59,504 bases of DNA from an uncultured Clostridia bacterium (GCA_944336475.1 CALVLD010000010.1:1-59504); one strand, 5' to 3'; shown: positions 7,453 through 16,246, numbered from the stretch's first letter. The notes: generated by a model not told the origin, from the letters alone. A program made the numbers and translations.

Positions 7453-9081
7453 TCACTCCTCGCTCATGTAGGGGTACTCTATGGCTGCGGAGGGGACAAA
7501 GGTCTCCTTTATGCAGCGGGGGCTCACCCAGCGATAGAGGTTGAGAGCGCTGCCGGCCTTGTCATTCGTGCCGGATGCCCTTGCGCCGCCAAAGGGCTGC
7601 TGACCGACCACTGCGCCCGTGGGCTTGTCGTTGATGTAGAAGTTGCCTGCCGCCTGGGAAAGGGCCTTCTCCATATGGACGAGCACCTCACGGTCGTTCG
7701 ACCAGATCGCACCCGTGAGCGCATAGCCCGTTGCGGTGTCGCAGAGCTCGAGCGTCTCATCAAACCTGTCATCCTCATATACATACACGGTGAGCACCGG
7801 CCCGAAGAGCTCGGTGGTCATCGTGACGAAATCGGGCTTCTTTGCTACTATGACCGTCGGCTTTATGAAGTAGCCCTTGCTGCCGTCGTAGCCGCCGCAT
7901 ATGACCTCCGCATCAGGAGACTCATTGGCGACATCGATGTAGTGGGCGATGGAATCAAAGGAGTTCTTGTCGATAACGGCGGAGAGGAATGTGGTGAAGT
8001 CACGTACATCTCCCTGCTTCAGCGTGGCGATGACATCGAGGAGTTTCCCCTTTACGGCGCCCCATATGGAGGCAGGTATGTACGCACGGGAAGCGGCGGA
8101 GCACTTCTGTCCCTGATACTCGAAAGCGCCCCTCACCATTGCCGCAACTAGCCCGTCTATATCGGCGGTGTTGTGGGCAAATATGAAGTCCTTGCCGCCC
8201 GTTTCGCCAACAAGACGGGGATAGGAGCGGTATGTATCGATATTGTCACCCACGGTCTTCCACACGCCCTTGAACACTGCGGTGGAGCCTGTGAAGTGAA
8301 AGCCTGCCATGTCCGGATCGGTCAGGACGTACTTCGACACATCCGTGCCGCGGCTGGGTACAAAGTTGATTACGCCTGCGGGCAGGCCCGCATCCATGAG
8401 CAGCCGCATGACATAGTAGTTGGAGAGCACCGCCGTGGAGGAGGGCTTCCACAGCGCCACATTGCCCATGAGCGCCGGTGCGGTTGGCAGATTGCCGCCT
8501 ATAGAGGTGAAGTTGAACGGGGTGATTGCCATCACAAAGCCGTCAAGAGGACGATACTCAAGGCGGTTCCATACGCCATCGACATTGTTGGGCTGCTCTT
8601 TATATATCTCGCCCGCATAGTAGGTGTTGAAGCGGAAGAAGTCCGCAAGCTCACACGCCGAGTCTATCTCCGCCTGGAACACCGTCTTACTCTGGCCGAG
8701 CATGGTTGCGGCGTTTATCTTTGCGCGATACGGCCCTGCAAGCATATCCGCAGCCTTGAGGAATATGGACGCCCTGTGCTCAAAGGGCACATCATTCCAC
8801 GCCTTGCGTGCATCCATTGCCGCATGGATGGCCAGCTTCAGCTCCTTCTCGCCTGCGATGCAGTAGCGAGCCAGCACATGCTGGTGATCATGGGGCATTA
8901 CCACAGTGCCGTAGTTGTCGGTATAGACCTCCCTGCCGCCTATTATAAGGGGGATGGTCACTATCTGCTCTGCCTGACGGTCAAGCTCCGCCTTCAGTGC
9001 GGCACGCTCCGCCGAGCCGGGAAGATAGCTGTGGATGGGCTCATTATACGGCTTGGGGATGGAAAAAACTGCATTGCTCAT
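7453..9081 (-). CDS. pruA: L-glutamate gamma-semialdehyde (1-pyrroline-5-carboxylate) dehydrogenase
   Basis: The 542-residue protein matches the stand-alone P5C dehydrogenase family that oxidises glutamate semialdehyde to glutamate with NAD+, the second step of proline (and arginine/ornithine) breakdown. Catalytic Glu293 is in RLVGETGGKDF and catalytic Cys327 in YQGQKCSAASR. The NAD-binding segment MAITPFNFTSIGGN and FTGSTAVFK are present, as is the C-terminal QQPFGGARASGTNDKAG. No proline dehydrogenase lies nearby, so its substrate may come from arginine/ornithine breakdown. It has its own strong promoter overlapping the end of dsdA. Confidence 0.93.
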   Translation of the reverse strand: MSNAVFSIPKPYNEPIHSYLPGSAERAALKAELDRQAEQIVTIPLIIGGREVYTDNYGTVVMPHDHQHVLARYCIAGEKELKLAIHAAMDARKAWNDVPFEHRASIFLKAADMLAGPYRAKINAATMLGQSKTVFQAEIDSACELADFFRFNTYYAGEIYKEQPNNVDGVWNRLEYRPLDGFVMAITPFNFTSIGGNLPTAPALMGNVALWKPSSTAVLSNYYVMRLLMDAGLPAGVINFVPSRGTDVSKYVLTDPDMAGFHFTGSTAVFKGVWKTVGDNIDTYRSYPRLVGETGGKDFIFAHNTADIDGLVAAMVRGAFEYQGQKCSAASRAYIPASIWGAVKGKLLDVIATLKQGDVRDFTTFLSAVIDKNSFDSIAHYIDVANESPDAEVICGGYDGSKGYFIKPTVIVAKKPDFVTMTTELFGPVLTVYVYEDDRFDETLELCDTATGYALTGAIWSNDREVLVHMEKALSQAAGNFYINDKPTGAVVGQQPFGGARASGTNDKAGSALNLYRWVSPRCIKETFVPSAAIEYPYMSEE

Positions 9082-9152
9082 ATCTGTTGCTCCTTTTCAA
9101 ATAGTATGGCTCCGCCCGCACTCTATGGAGAGGGCTGAAATTATCCGTATAA

Positions 9153-9181
9153 AGTATAATTCCGTATCAGCAAATTGTCAA
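9153..9181 (-). promoter_or_regulatory. Strong sigma-A promoter of pruA
   Basis: Minus strand TTGACA (9176-9181), 17-bp spacer, TATACT (9153-9158). The -35 overlaps the dsdA stop codon. Confidence 0.75.
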
Positions 9182-10404
9182 TAACTCGCTTGCCTTTCAC
9201 TCTCAGGAACGAGCATGCCGCCCGTTGCCCAAGCTATGTGGGTGACGTGACTGCCGTCGACGATGTCGGGGATATGACCCATGCCGCCGAATGCGGCGCA
9301 GGCGGAGGGCTCCACAAATATGCGCTCCGTCTCCCAAAGTAGCCTTTGCCACGGTATGAGCCTTTTGTCATCCACGGTGTACTCGCCGTCGAGCAGATGC
9401 CGCATCTGCAAATACACCAGCTCCGATGCACAGCCCACGGCAAGCCCGTCTGCGATCGTCCTGCCCGACAGCCCAAGCTCCGTCACGGGTACAGGCCCTC
9501 CCATGAGCAGTGCGGCCAGCATGCACGGAGCCTCCACGGGCTCCGCAAAATAGCAGCGCACGGCAGAGCCGAACTCCGTCTTGAGTCCAAAGCATATGCC
9601 GCCCGGTGCGCCGCCTACCCCACAGGGGAGATAGACGTTCAGCGGATGATCGTCATCCACCGCAATGCCCATGCAGTCGAGCTGCGCCTTGAGCCTCCTT
9701 GCAGCCACCGAGTAGCCCAGAAACAGCTCCTTTGAGCTTTCATCATCCACAAAATAGCTCATGGGATCGGCAGCAGACAGCTCCCTGCCCCGTTTTACCG
9801 CAAGGCTGTAGTCCCCATCGTACTCCTTTACACGGACGCCTTTTTCCCTGAGGAGGGTCTTTTTCCACCCACGGGCATCTGCAGACATATGAACCACGGC
9901 GTTGTAGCCCAGCGCAGCGCTCATTATGCCTATGGAGAGCCCCAGATTGCCCGTTGAGCCCACCTGCACGGTGTAGGAGGCAAGCTGCTGTCGCAGATGG
10001 GCTATCGAGGCCTCGGTCACCTCCCCATGGAGAAGCTCCTCAAAGCCCTGGGCACGGGCAATGTCCTCGGTGTGTTTGAGCACCTCGTATATGCCGCCCC
10101 TGGCCTTTACCGAGCCTGCTATGGGAAGGTCAGAGTCACGCTTGAGCAGCAGGCAACCCTGTATTGAGAATGCTTTGGCGATATCAGGTATCTCGGTGAT
10201 GGGGGATTCTATTATGCCGTCTGACTCCTGCGTTTCGGGGAACAGTGCGGCAATGAGCGGAGCAAGGCGCGAGAGCCTCATCTGTGCGTCCGTAATATCA
10301 TCCGAAGTGAAGTCGAGCAGGGAGAGGGCGTCGCTCCGCAGATACGGATTCAGCCAGAGCTGCTCCTCCCCCCTCTTTAATGCCTGAAGTGCATCAGTCG
10401 GCAT
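9178..10404 (-). CDS. dsdA: D-serine ammonia-lyase (D-serine dehydratase)
   Basis: The 408-residue protein is a fold-type II PLP enzyme that converts D-serine to pyruvate and ammonia. The PLP lysine is Lys100 in PIAGSVKARGGIYEVL, the exact DsdA signature. The glycine-rich phosphate loop is QVGSTGNLGLSIG, and a second glycine-rich motif PCGVGGAPGG is present. It may serve D-Ser/D-Thr detoxification or carbon use. Its start overlaps the end of the CofE-like gene by 11 bases, so the two are translated from one message. This pairing is unusual because no D-serine transporter or DsdC-type regulator is adjacent. Confidence 0.92.
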   Translation of the reverse strand: MPTDALQALKRGEEQLWLNPYLRSDALSLLDFTSDDITDAQMRLSRLAPLIAALFPETQESDGIIESPITEIPDIAKAFSIQGCLLLKRDSDLPIAGSVKARGGIYEVLKHTEDIARAQGFEELLHGEVTEASIAHLRQQLASYTVQVGSTGNLGLSIGIMSAALGYNAVVHMSADARGWKKTLLREKGVRVKEYDGDYSLAVKRGRELSAADPMSYFVDDESSKELFLGYSVAARRLKAQLDCMGIAVDDDHPLNVYLPCGVGGAPGGICFGLKTEFGSAVRCYFAEPVEAPCMLAALLMGGPVPVTELGLSGRTIADGLAVGCASELVYLQMRHLLDGEYTVDDKRLIPWQRLLWETERIFVEPSACAAFGGMGHIPDIVDGSHVTHIAWATGGMLVPESERQASY

Positions 10405-11572
10405 AGTTGGTGAAGTAGTCCTGCACTAACACAATGGGGGTGCCCTTGTCGCCGCTGCCCGATGTCAGATCGCACAGCGAGCCTATGAGATCGGTGAGCA
10501 TACGCGGAGTCGTTCCCTGCGAGAGCATACTGCCCTTAAGGTCGGCATTTTTCTCACGGATACGCTCCCTTATGCGCTCGGCAAGCGCAGCACCGGAAAG
10601 CTCGGAATAGTCGTTGTCGGCGAGGAATTTGAGCTTGAGCTCATTGGGCAGGCCGTAAAGACCGTCCGTATAGCCGGGGGATACAACAGGATCCGCAAGC
10701 TCCCATATCTTGCCCACGGGATCCTTGAATGCACCGTCGCCGTATACCATGGCCTCCACATGCACGCCCGTGCGGCGAAGCACCTCCGCCTGTATGGCAT
10801 ATGCCACCTCACGGGAGTTCTTGGGAAAGAGCTTTACAACATCCTCCGTAGCCTTGTTGGAGCCGAGAAGTCCATACTCGGGATTGAAGCCGCTCCCGTT
10901 TACGGGGGCGTCCATTATGTTGCACAGTGCGAGCACTCCCTTGCCGCCATGACGGACTATCCTGTTGCGGGTGCGCTCCCTCGTGTGGGTATCGCAGCAG
11001 AGCACACGGTCGGTGTATTTGAGTATGGTTTCGGGACGGTTGGCGAATATCACCTCAACCTCGGTGCCCTCGGCCCGGATCAGCTCCTGATAGAACTCGA
11101 TATAATCCACTCCCGTAAAGGGATGGCGGCAGTCACCGCATATCTCATAGAACTGCTCGCAGGTGAGCACGTCCGTCCAAGGATTTACGCCCTTCTCCTC
11201 CAGCAAATCCGGATCGACAAGGTGATTGCCCACCTCGTCAGAGGGATAGCCCAGGAGCAGCGTGACCCTGGATGCCCCCTTCGCAATACCACGCAGGCAT
11301 ATGGAGAAGCGGTTGCGGCTCAGTATGGGGAACACAAGCCCAATATGGCCGCCGCCAAGCTTTGTACGGACATCCTCCGCAATGTGGTCTACGGAAGCAT
11401 AGTTGCCGTCGGCGCGGGCGACAACAGCCTCTGTAACGGCGATGACGTCCCTGTCGTGCAGAGTGAAACCCTCATCGGCAGACGCTTTGAGAACGGAGTC
11501 TACGGTGATACTCACAATGTCGTCGCCCTTGCGGATTATGGGTGCGCGGATTCCTCTTGAAACAGTAGCCAT
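10394..11572 (-). CDS. CofE/F420-0:gamma-glutamyl ligase-like protein
   Basis: The 392-residue protein belongs to the F420_ligase superfamily, GTP/metal-dependent enzymes that add L-glutamate to F420-0. The N-terminus GIRAPIIRKGDDIVSI and the helix VDSVLKASADEGFTLHDRDV are typical. The segment RDVIAVTEAVVARADGNYAS and the conserved KEKN-like tail are visible. No F420 biosynthesis gene is present here and F420 is not expected in Clostridia, so it more likely ligates an amino acid to something else, or has another role. Its tight coupling to dsdA suggests a link to amino-acid metabolism (inference). Confidence 0.75.
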   Translation of the reverse strand: MATVSRGIRAPIIRKGDDIVSITVDSVLKASADEGFTLHDRDVIAVTEAVVARADGNYASVDHIAEDVRTKLGGGHIGLVFPILSRNRFSICLRGIAKGASRVTLLLGYPSDEVGNHLVDPDLLEEKGVNPWTDVLTCEQFYEICGDCRHPFTGVDYIEFYQELIRAEGTEVEVIFANRPETILKYTDRVLCCDTHTRERTRNRIVRHGGKGVLALCNIMDAPVNGSGFNPEYGLLGSNKATEDVVKLFPKNSREVAYAIQAEVLRRTGVHVEAMVYGDGAFKDPVGKIWELADPVVSPGYTDGLYGLPNELKLKFLADNDYSELSGAALAERIRERIREKNADLKGSMLSQGTTPRMLTDLIGSLCDLTSGSGDKGTPIVLVQDYFTNYAD

Positions 11573-11596
11573 ATTTACCTCTTAGAAAACGAAGTA

Positions 11597-11619
11597 GGCA
11601 ACCCCGAAAAGGGGTTGCC
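11597..11619 (-). terminator. Perfect hairpin in the CofE-like gene leader
   Basis: GGCAACCCC / GGGGTTGCC, 9-bp perfect stem with a 5-nt loop, between the chromate-transporter stop and the CofE-like start. There is no good T run, so it may end the upstream transcript weakly or act as a leader hairpin. A poor promoter (TTTACA-17-TAGCAT) lies between it and the upstream gene. Confidence 0.45.
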
Positions 11620-11676
11620 CTTGGTTTATGCTATCATATCTGCGTCTTCGTGTAAATAGTATTCAAATATATATTA

Positions 11677-12300
11677 TCACCAATTAAGCATGTAGCCCAT
11701 GCATATGCCTATCGCCGCTGATGATCCTATTATGTAGAGCGGATGCAGCTTTTTCAGCCTCTTTATGTTTGTGACGATCAGCAGTACGGCAAAGAGCAGG
11801 AGCTCCGGCAGATGCACGACGTCGAGCAGGGAGGCAAATCCCTGCCATGCGGCGAAATCGAACAGCGTGACCTTTATCACCGACCATGCGGCGGCGGCGA
11901 TTAGCCCCGCTACGGCAGGACGCAGGCCGGAGAATGCGCTCTCCACCAGGACACTGCTGCGGTACTTGTCGAGCATGCGGCTGACTATCAGTATCACTAT
12001 GAACGATGGCGCGACAAGAGCTGTCGTTGCGGTAAGTGCAGTCGTTATGGCGAGCACCTGACCCAATGTGCCGTTGCCAAACTCGCCTATGCCCGCCATG
12101 TAGCCTGCATATGTGGCCATGTTCACGCCGAGGGGCCCGGGGGTGGCTTCGGACACCGCCACCATTTCACTCAGCATTTCGCTTGTGAGCCAAGGATATT
12201 TGTCCGCCAAATCGGTAAGGAAGGGTAGCGTCGCCAATCCGCCGCCGATGGCAAAGAGCCCGATTTTGAAAAATTCGTATATCAGCGTAAGGTAGATCAT
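11677..12300 (-). CDS. Chromate transporter family protein, half-size (subunit 2)
   Basis: The 207-residue membrane protein has a single ChrA (PF02417-type) domain. The hallmark near the N-terminus is FFKIGLFAIGGGLATLPFL, followed by SEATPGPLGVNMATYAGY. Five or six hydrophobic helices follow. ChrA proteins are secondary transporters for chromate or related oxyanions. Short ChrA proteins work in pairs with opposite topology, and the second partner is directly upstream with a 4-base overlap. The physiological substrate in an anaerobe is uncertain. Confidence 0.87.
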   Translation of the reverse strand: MIYLTLIYEFFKIGLFAIGGGLATLPFLTDLADKYPWLTSEMLSEMVAVSEATPGPLGVNMATYAGYMAGIGEFGNGTLGQVLAITTALTATTALVAPSFIVILIVSRMLDKYRSSVLVESAFSGLRPAVAGLIAAAAWSVIKVTLFDFAAWQGFASLLDVVHLPELLLFAVLLIVTNIKRLKKLHPLYIIGSSAAIGICMGYMLNW

Positions 12301-12878
12301 ACTCCATTTCCCCCTTTCCTGCCCGCTATGAGGAAACGTACTACCCCCACGAGCGCCGCGCCTATCACCACGAACACGGGCGAAACGTCAAGGAACGCCA
12401 CCAGTGCAAACGCCAGTGCGCAGAGGACATAGCCCAGCCAGTCCTTGAGCTTTTCACGGATGAGCTTTACGACGGTGTTGATTATCAATACTCCGACCGC
12501 CACCCGAATGCCCCTCAGGGCATACTGCACAGGCTTTATCTCTGCAAAGTTCTGGAGCAGTGCGGCGATCAGGCAGATTATTACAAACGAGGGAAACACC
12601 ACCCCTGCCGTTGCAACGAATGCGCCGAGTACGCCTCGTTTCTTTTTGCCAACGAATGTCGCAGTGTTCACCGCAATAACGCCGGGGGTACACTGGCCTA
12701 TGGCGAAGTAGTCAAGCAGCTCCTCCTTGGTTATCCAGCCCGTCTTTTCAACACACTCGGTCTCAAGCATGGGCAGCATCGCATAGCCGCCTCCAAATGT
12801 AAACGCCCCTATCCGCATGAATGCGGTAAACAGCTTCCACAGAGGAACCTTTCCCTCAGCCCTGTTGATCGATTCCAT
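12297..12878 (-). CDS. Chromate transporter family protein, half-size (subunit 1)
   Basis: The 193-residue partner of the gene at 11677-12300. It has the same family motifs in a diverged form: MRIGAFTFGGGYAMLPMLE and AIGQCTPGVIAVNTATFVG, then four more hydrophobic helices. Each half is about half the size of classical ChrA, consistent with a heterodimer. The start overlaps the end of the Ppx/GppA gene by 23 bases, so the three genes form one minus-strand unit. Confidence 0.87.
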   Translation of the reverse strand: MESINRAEGKVPLWKLFTAFMRIGAFTFGGGYAMLPMLETECVEKTGWITKEELLDYFAIGQCTPGVIAVNTATFVGKKKRGVLGAFVATAGVVFPSFVIICLIAALLQNFAEIKPVQYALRGIRVAVGVLIINTVVKLIREKLKDWLGYVLCALAFALVAFLDVSPVFVVIGAALVGVVRFLIAGRKGGNGV

Positions 12879-13746
12879 TTTCCCGTCCTTTCAGATACGT
12901 CAGATATCCCTCCATGCCGTCGGAACAGCTCACTTTCATATCGGAGATATTGAGCAGATCCATCAGCTTTGCAAGTATATATGCCCCATAGAGTATCACA
13001 TCATGCCTTTGCCTGAGCATGGGATGCTCCCTCCTGCGGCTCCCCATTGCGATGAGCTCGGATATGAGCTTTTCAACATCCCAACGGGTCATGCGCATAC
13101 CATGGACTGCAGCCGCATCGAAGCTATCGAGCCCTAAATCCATCGCCCCAAGCGTGGTTATGGTTCCGCCGACGCCGGTGAAGCCGTTCACCCGTATTCT
13201 CGGGGCGGCTATGAGTCCCGCCATATGCCGCTCCACCGCAAGCCTCTGTGCGGCAGGGTCATCGTCACAGTCCACAGCGCCGGTTGCCTGCCTCGCTATA
13301 TCGCCGCCTCGCACGCAGCCCATGGGGTAGCTCCTCTTAAACGAGCTCGTCGCTACCTGGCAGGATGCTCCGCCTATGTCAATGAGCCCCCCGTCAGCAT
13401 CGCTGCCGAGAGCGCCGATAAAGGCATACTTCGCCTCACGTTCGCCGGAGATTATGTCGACAGGAACATTGCACTCCCTCTCCACCCGAAGCGCAAACTC
13501 CGCACCGTTTGCGGCGTCCCTGACGGCGCTTGTGGCATATGCCATCGGCACAAGCCCCTTTGCCCGTGCCGCCTGCGCAAGCCCACGGATGCAGGCAATG
13601 CTCATCTCCATTGGGGCATCGCCAAGCCTGCCCGTCTCCGCAAGGCCGCTGCCCAGACGCGTGGTGTATACGCCCTTTTCAAAGGGAACATCCGCCTCCA
13701 TATAGCGGACTGAATTGCTCCCTATGTCGATAATTGCAAATGCCAT
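12856..13746 (-). CDS. Ppx/GppA-type phosphatase
   Basis: The 296-residue protein has the actin-like ATPase fold of exopolyphosphatases and guanosine pentaphosphatases. The N-terminal phosphate-1 motif is AFAIIDIGSNSVRY. A second glycine-rich motif is GLIDIGGASCQVA and a third is GVGGTITTLGAMDLGLDSF. It lacks the C-terminal HD domain of long Ppx enzymes, as expected for the short form. It is cytosolic and may degrade polyphosphate or (p)ppGpp-type nucleotides. It is the first gene of the unit with the two chromate transporter halves; a functional link between them is not evident. Confidence 0.88.
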   Translation of the reverse strand: MAFAIIDIGSNSVRYMEADVPFEKGVYTTRLGSGLAETGRLGDAPMEMSIACIRGLAQAARAKGLVPMAYATSAVRDAANGAEFALRVERECNVPVDIISGEREAKYAFIGALGSDADGGLIDIGGASCQVATSSFKRSYPMGCVRGGDIARQATGAVDCDDDPAAQRLAVERHMAGLIAAPRIRVNGFTGVGGTITTLGAMDLGLDSFDAAAVHGMRMTRWDVEKLISELIAMGSRRREHPMLRQRHDVILYGAYILAKLMDLLNISDMKVSCSDGMEGYLTYLKGRENGIDQQG

Positions 13747-13768
13747 AGCCCTCCTAAGTAATAAAATA

Positions 13769-13794
13769 TCGCCTAATCACCGTTGATTAAGCGA
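13769..13794 (-). terminator. Terminator after the DivIC-like gene
   Basis: Minus strand TCGCTTAATCA / TGATTAGGCGA stem (one mismatch) with a 4-nt loop, followed by TATTTTATTA. Confidence 0.75.
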
Positions 13795-13814
13795 TAGATA
13801 GCAAACATTCGGCA

Positions 13815-14162
13815 TCAATCGCCCGGGTCGACTATCTTATCGCCCGGGTTGACAGCACCCAGCTCGTCCATTGCGTACTGCTTGAGGCCCTCGTTGGTCT
13901 TTACATACTGGGTCTTGTATTCAATCAACTCAAGCTGCCTTTCAAGGCTGTGGAGCTGCTCCTCCAGACGGGCTCGCTCCGCCTCCTGTCTGGCAAGCAT
14001 ATCCTCCTGCTCACGCAATACGAGCAACACCGCCACGGCAAACGCCACGGCAAGCACAGCGGCGGCAATGCCCAGTAACCTGCGCATGCGCTTCTGTGCG
14101 AAGAACGCCTTTATAGCGCCCTTATTGATTCCTGAATTGCGTCTACCATCCGTGAACTCCAT
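13815..14162 (-). CDS. Septum formation initiator protein (DivIC/FtsB-like)
   Basis: This 115-residue protein has a basic cytoplasmic tail, one transmembrane helix (about 31-50) and an extracytoplasmic leucine-zipper coiled coil (about 51-83, EEQLHSLERQLELIEYKTQY). It ends with the family C-terminal patch YAMDELGAVNPGDKIV. DivIC/FtsB proteins form a trimeric complex with FtsL and DivIB/FtsQ that activates septal wall synthesis. It is monocistronic, with a near-ideal promoter upstream, AGGAGG before the ATG, and a terminator after. Confidence 0.88.
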   Translation of the reverse strand: MEFTDGRRNSGINKGAIKAFFAQKRMRRLLGIAAAVLAVAFAVAVLLVLREQEDMLARQEAERARLEEQLHSLERQLELIEYKTQYVKTNEGLKQYAMDELGAVNPGDKIVDPGD

Positions 14163-14192
14163 CTGAAAGACCTCCTGCCAGACTTGTATTTG

Positions 14193-14221
14193 ATTATAAC
14201 CCGAATTGGATATAATTGCAA
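14193..14221 (-). promoter_or_regulatory. Sigma-A promoter of the DivIC-like gene
   Basis: Minus strand TTGCAA (14216-14221), 17-bp spacer, consensus TATAAT (14193-14198). Confidence 0.8.
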
Positions 14222-14264
14222 GGGGAATCGGCAGAAAATAGGTCGTTCACGACAACAATCTCAG

Positions 14265-15521
14265 TCAACCGGCCATTTCCCCGTCCATGCGCTGCATACG
14301 CTTCTTTAAGAGCATACCGAAGAGTATGGACATCACAAGTATTACAACATATGCCACGACCGAGATTATGAATGTAGGCGACGATACATCATCGGCACTC
14401 TCCCCCAACACGGTACGCACTATTAGCGTGGGCAGGCTGCCCAATATGCTCCCAAGCAGAAATTTGAGATACGGTGCGCCCGACGCCCCAAAGTACATGC
14501 TCGGTGGATCGAGCGGCAGGAGTATGACCCCCCTAACGCTAAGCGAGGCCATGAAGGTGTCGTTCTTGCCCAGGCGCATGAGCTTGTCCAGGAATGAGCT
14601 CTGCTCGGCAGTGGTGCTCAAAGCACTGTGCCCCTTGGCTCTGCCAAACAAATAGGGTATGGTAAACGTAATGACAAGCCCCACGACATTGATGAGCAAT
14701 GCCCACTGCAGGGGGAACATTATGCCCACCGCTATCTGCAACAGTCGAACGCTCGTTATAACGGTGACGCTTTTGAGCAGGTACAGCGCAAGCAGTACGC
14801 CGAGCGCCGCAAGCGTGTTGTTCGGAGTAAAGGATACTATGTCCTGCGCGCTTATATCGCAGCATATCAGACAGGCTACTATTGCCCCCAGGACTATTGC
14901 GGCGATCGCCGTGCGCCAGTCATCCCTGAATCTGCTAAGCGGCTTTTTATTTGCATTTAGCAGCAGTATCTCGGTGTATCGTGCGGTGTACATTATAAAT
15001 GAAGCGATTATCACGGCAATGCAGACGCCCGCTATGGTCGATGCTGCCCACTCCGGCATCGTCGGCATCACAAGACAGAGCGCCATACCCACATATAGCA
15101 CCCATGTGCACGCCTTGCCGTACCACTTTGCGCTGTTGACTGTTCCCGTCTTCTTCAACACGATAAGCCCGAACACTATCATCAGGAACTCCTTGACTAC
15201 ATGCGTTATGAGTGCGTACAGCATGGGCTTAAACGTGAACGATATGCACAGGAGCACCGCCCCCTGCGTCAGCTTGTCCGCAACGGGGTCAAGCACCTTG
15301 CCGATATCGGACTCGGCATTGAAATGCCTTGCGATGTAGCCGTCCACCGTGTCGGTAAGCCCCGATAAGATGAGCATCAGAAGCGCAAGATTATACCGCT
15401 TACATCCAACATAGAGCCAGACTATTATCGGTATCAGCAGTATTCTTATAATGGATAACAGATTCGGCACCGTAAAAATGCGGCGTCGAAAAGGGATGCG
15501 GCTGTCGGCTTGTTCTTGCAT
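14265..15521 (-). CDS. CDP-alcohol phosphatidyltransferase fused to a VTT/TVP38-like membrane domain
   Basis: The protein has 418 residues. Residues 16-200 are a PgsA-like CDP-alcohol phosphatidyltransferase that would transfer a phosphatidyl group from CDP-diacylglycerol to an alcohol such as glycerol 3-phosphate. The complete motif D57-x2-D60-G61-x2-A64-R65-x8-G74-x3-D78-x3-D82 is present. Residues about 205-418 add five or six more helices, including GVILLPLDPPSMYFGASG and FLLGSILGSLPTLIVRTVLGES, which look like the SNARE-associated/VTT (DedA/TVP38) fold. Free-standing PgsA is about 180-200 residues, so this is a fusion. The DUF308 gene is 11 bases upstream. Confidence 0.85.
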   Translation of the reverse strand: MQEQADSRIPFRRRIFTVPNLLSIIRILLIPIIVWLYVGCKRYNLALLMLILSGLTDTVDGYIARHFNAESDIGKVLDPVADKLTQGAVLLCISFTFKPMLYALITHVVKEFLMIVFGLIVLKKTGTVNSAKWYGKACTWVLYVGMALCLVMPTMPEWAASTIAGVCIAVIIASFIMYTARYTEILLLNANKKPLSRFRDDWRTAIAAIVLGAIVACLICCDISAQDIVSFTPNNTLAALGVLLALYLLKSVTVITSVRLLQIAVGIMFPLQWALLINVVGLVITFTIPYLFGRAKGHSALSTTAEQSSFLDKLMRLGKNDTFMASLSVRGVILLPLDPPSMYFGASGAPYLKFLLGSILGSLPTLIVRTVLGESADDVSSPTFIISVVAYVVILVMSILFGMLLKKRMQRMDGEMAG

Positions 15522-15532
15522 CTGTGGCTCCT

Positions 15533-16063
15533 TCAGGGCTTCATTTTAGTTGTGTATATGGCGTTGAAGAGGTTCTGCACGCCATCGATTATCAGCAGTA
15601 TGCCGAGGAATGTTATGAGCACGCTCTCCGCAGAGAAGGGGAACAGCGCTATAAATACCCCACAGAGCATCATAAACACCGCAGCGGTCAGTATGAGCCA
15701 CCATAGGCGCAACCCAAACCACCTTGCGTCAAGAGCAGTGCGGATTCTGAACGCACCCTCTACAAATATAAACACTCCGAACACTATACCCAGAATGCTC
15801 GCCATTGTCTGTGGGATCAGGAGGAATAGCAGACCAATCACGCACAAAACGACCCCTGCCACGATGTCAAAGCGGAATGCCGGAGAGCTGTGCGAAGCAA
15901 AGTTTGCGATCTTGACTATCCCGCCGACGAGCAGAACTATGCCCGTGACTATACACAGCATATCTATCGTAACGGACGGATGAACCACCATCACGATGCC
16001 AAGGATCGTCATAGCAATGGAGACGATCACATACCATATCTTTGCATGTCCTGCAAAACGCAT
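15533..16063 (-). CDS. DUF308/HdeD-like membrane protein
   Basis: The 176-residue protein consists of six transmembrane helices in three similar hairpins, each with short charged loops (MTILGIVMVVHPSVTIDML, GVVLCVIGLLFLLIPQTMA, AVFMMLCGVFIALFPFSAE). This is the HdeD/DUF308 pattern, linked to acid or envelope stress in other bacteria, with no known biochemical activity. TAGAGGAGGGG precedes the ATG. It is promoter-proximal in a two-gene unit with the phosphatidyltransferase fusion, which hints at a membrane-homeostasis role (inference). Confidence 0.87.
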   Translation of the reverse strand: MRFAGHAKIWYVIVSIAMTILGIVMVVHPSVTIDMLCIVTGIVLLVGGIVKIANFASHSSPAFRFDIVAGVVLCVIGLLFLLIPQTMASILGIVFGVFIFVEGAFRIRTALDARWFGLRLWWLILTAAVFMMLCGVFIALFPFSAESVLITFLGILLIIDGVQNLFNAIYTTKMKP

Positions 16064-16091
16064 TGTTCCCCTCCTCTAAAAAGCTGACATT

Positions 16092-16120
16092 AGTATAACT
16101 TGTGACGCCTGTGTTGTCAA
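16092..16120 (-). promoter_or_regulatory. Sigma-A promoter of DUF308/phosphatidyltransferase unit
   Basis: Minus strand TTGACA (16115-16120), 17-bp spacer, TATACT (16092-16097). Confidence 0.8.
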
Positions 16121-16185
16121 TTTCCGCACAGATATAATACACAAATTTTACAATGCAGCCTTATTTCGACCCACATTGGGCAGGC

Positions 16186-16214
16186 TTGCAATATTCATAT
16201 GCAGCGGTTATAAT
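16186..16214 (+). promoter_or_regulatory. Sigma-A promoter of the tandem lipoprotein genes
   Basis: TTGCAA (16186-16191), 17-bp spacer, consensus TATAAT (16209-16214), 33 bases before the ATG at 16247. Confidence 0.8.
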
Positions 16215-16246
16215 TATGAACACACTATGTGCGGAGGCAATACTTG

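Noticed and set aside
10394..11572. CofE-like gene as evidence of F420 biosynthesis
   Set aside because: No other F420 gene is present and homologues are widespread in bacteria without F420.
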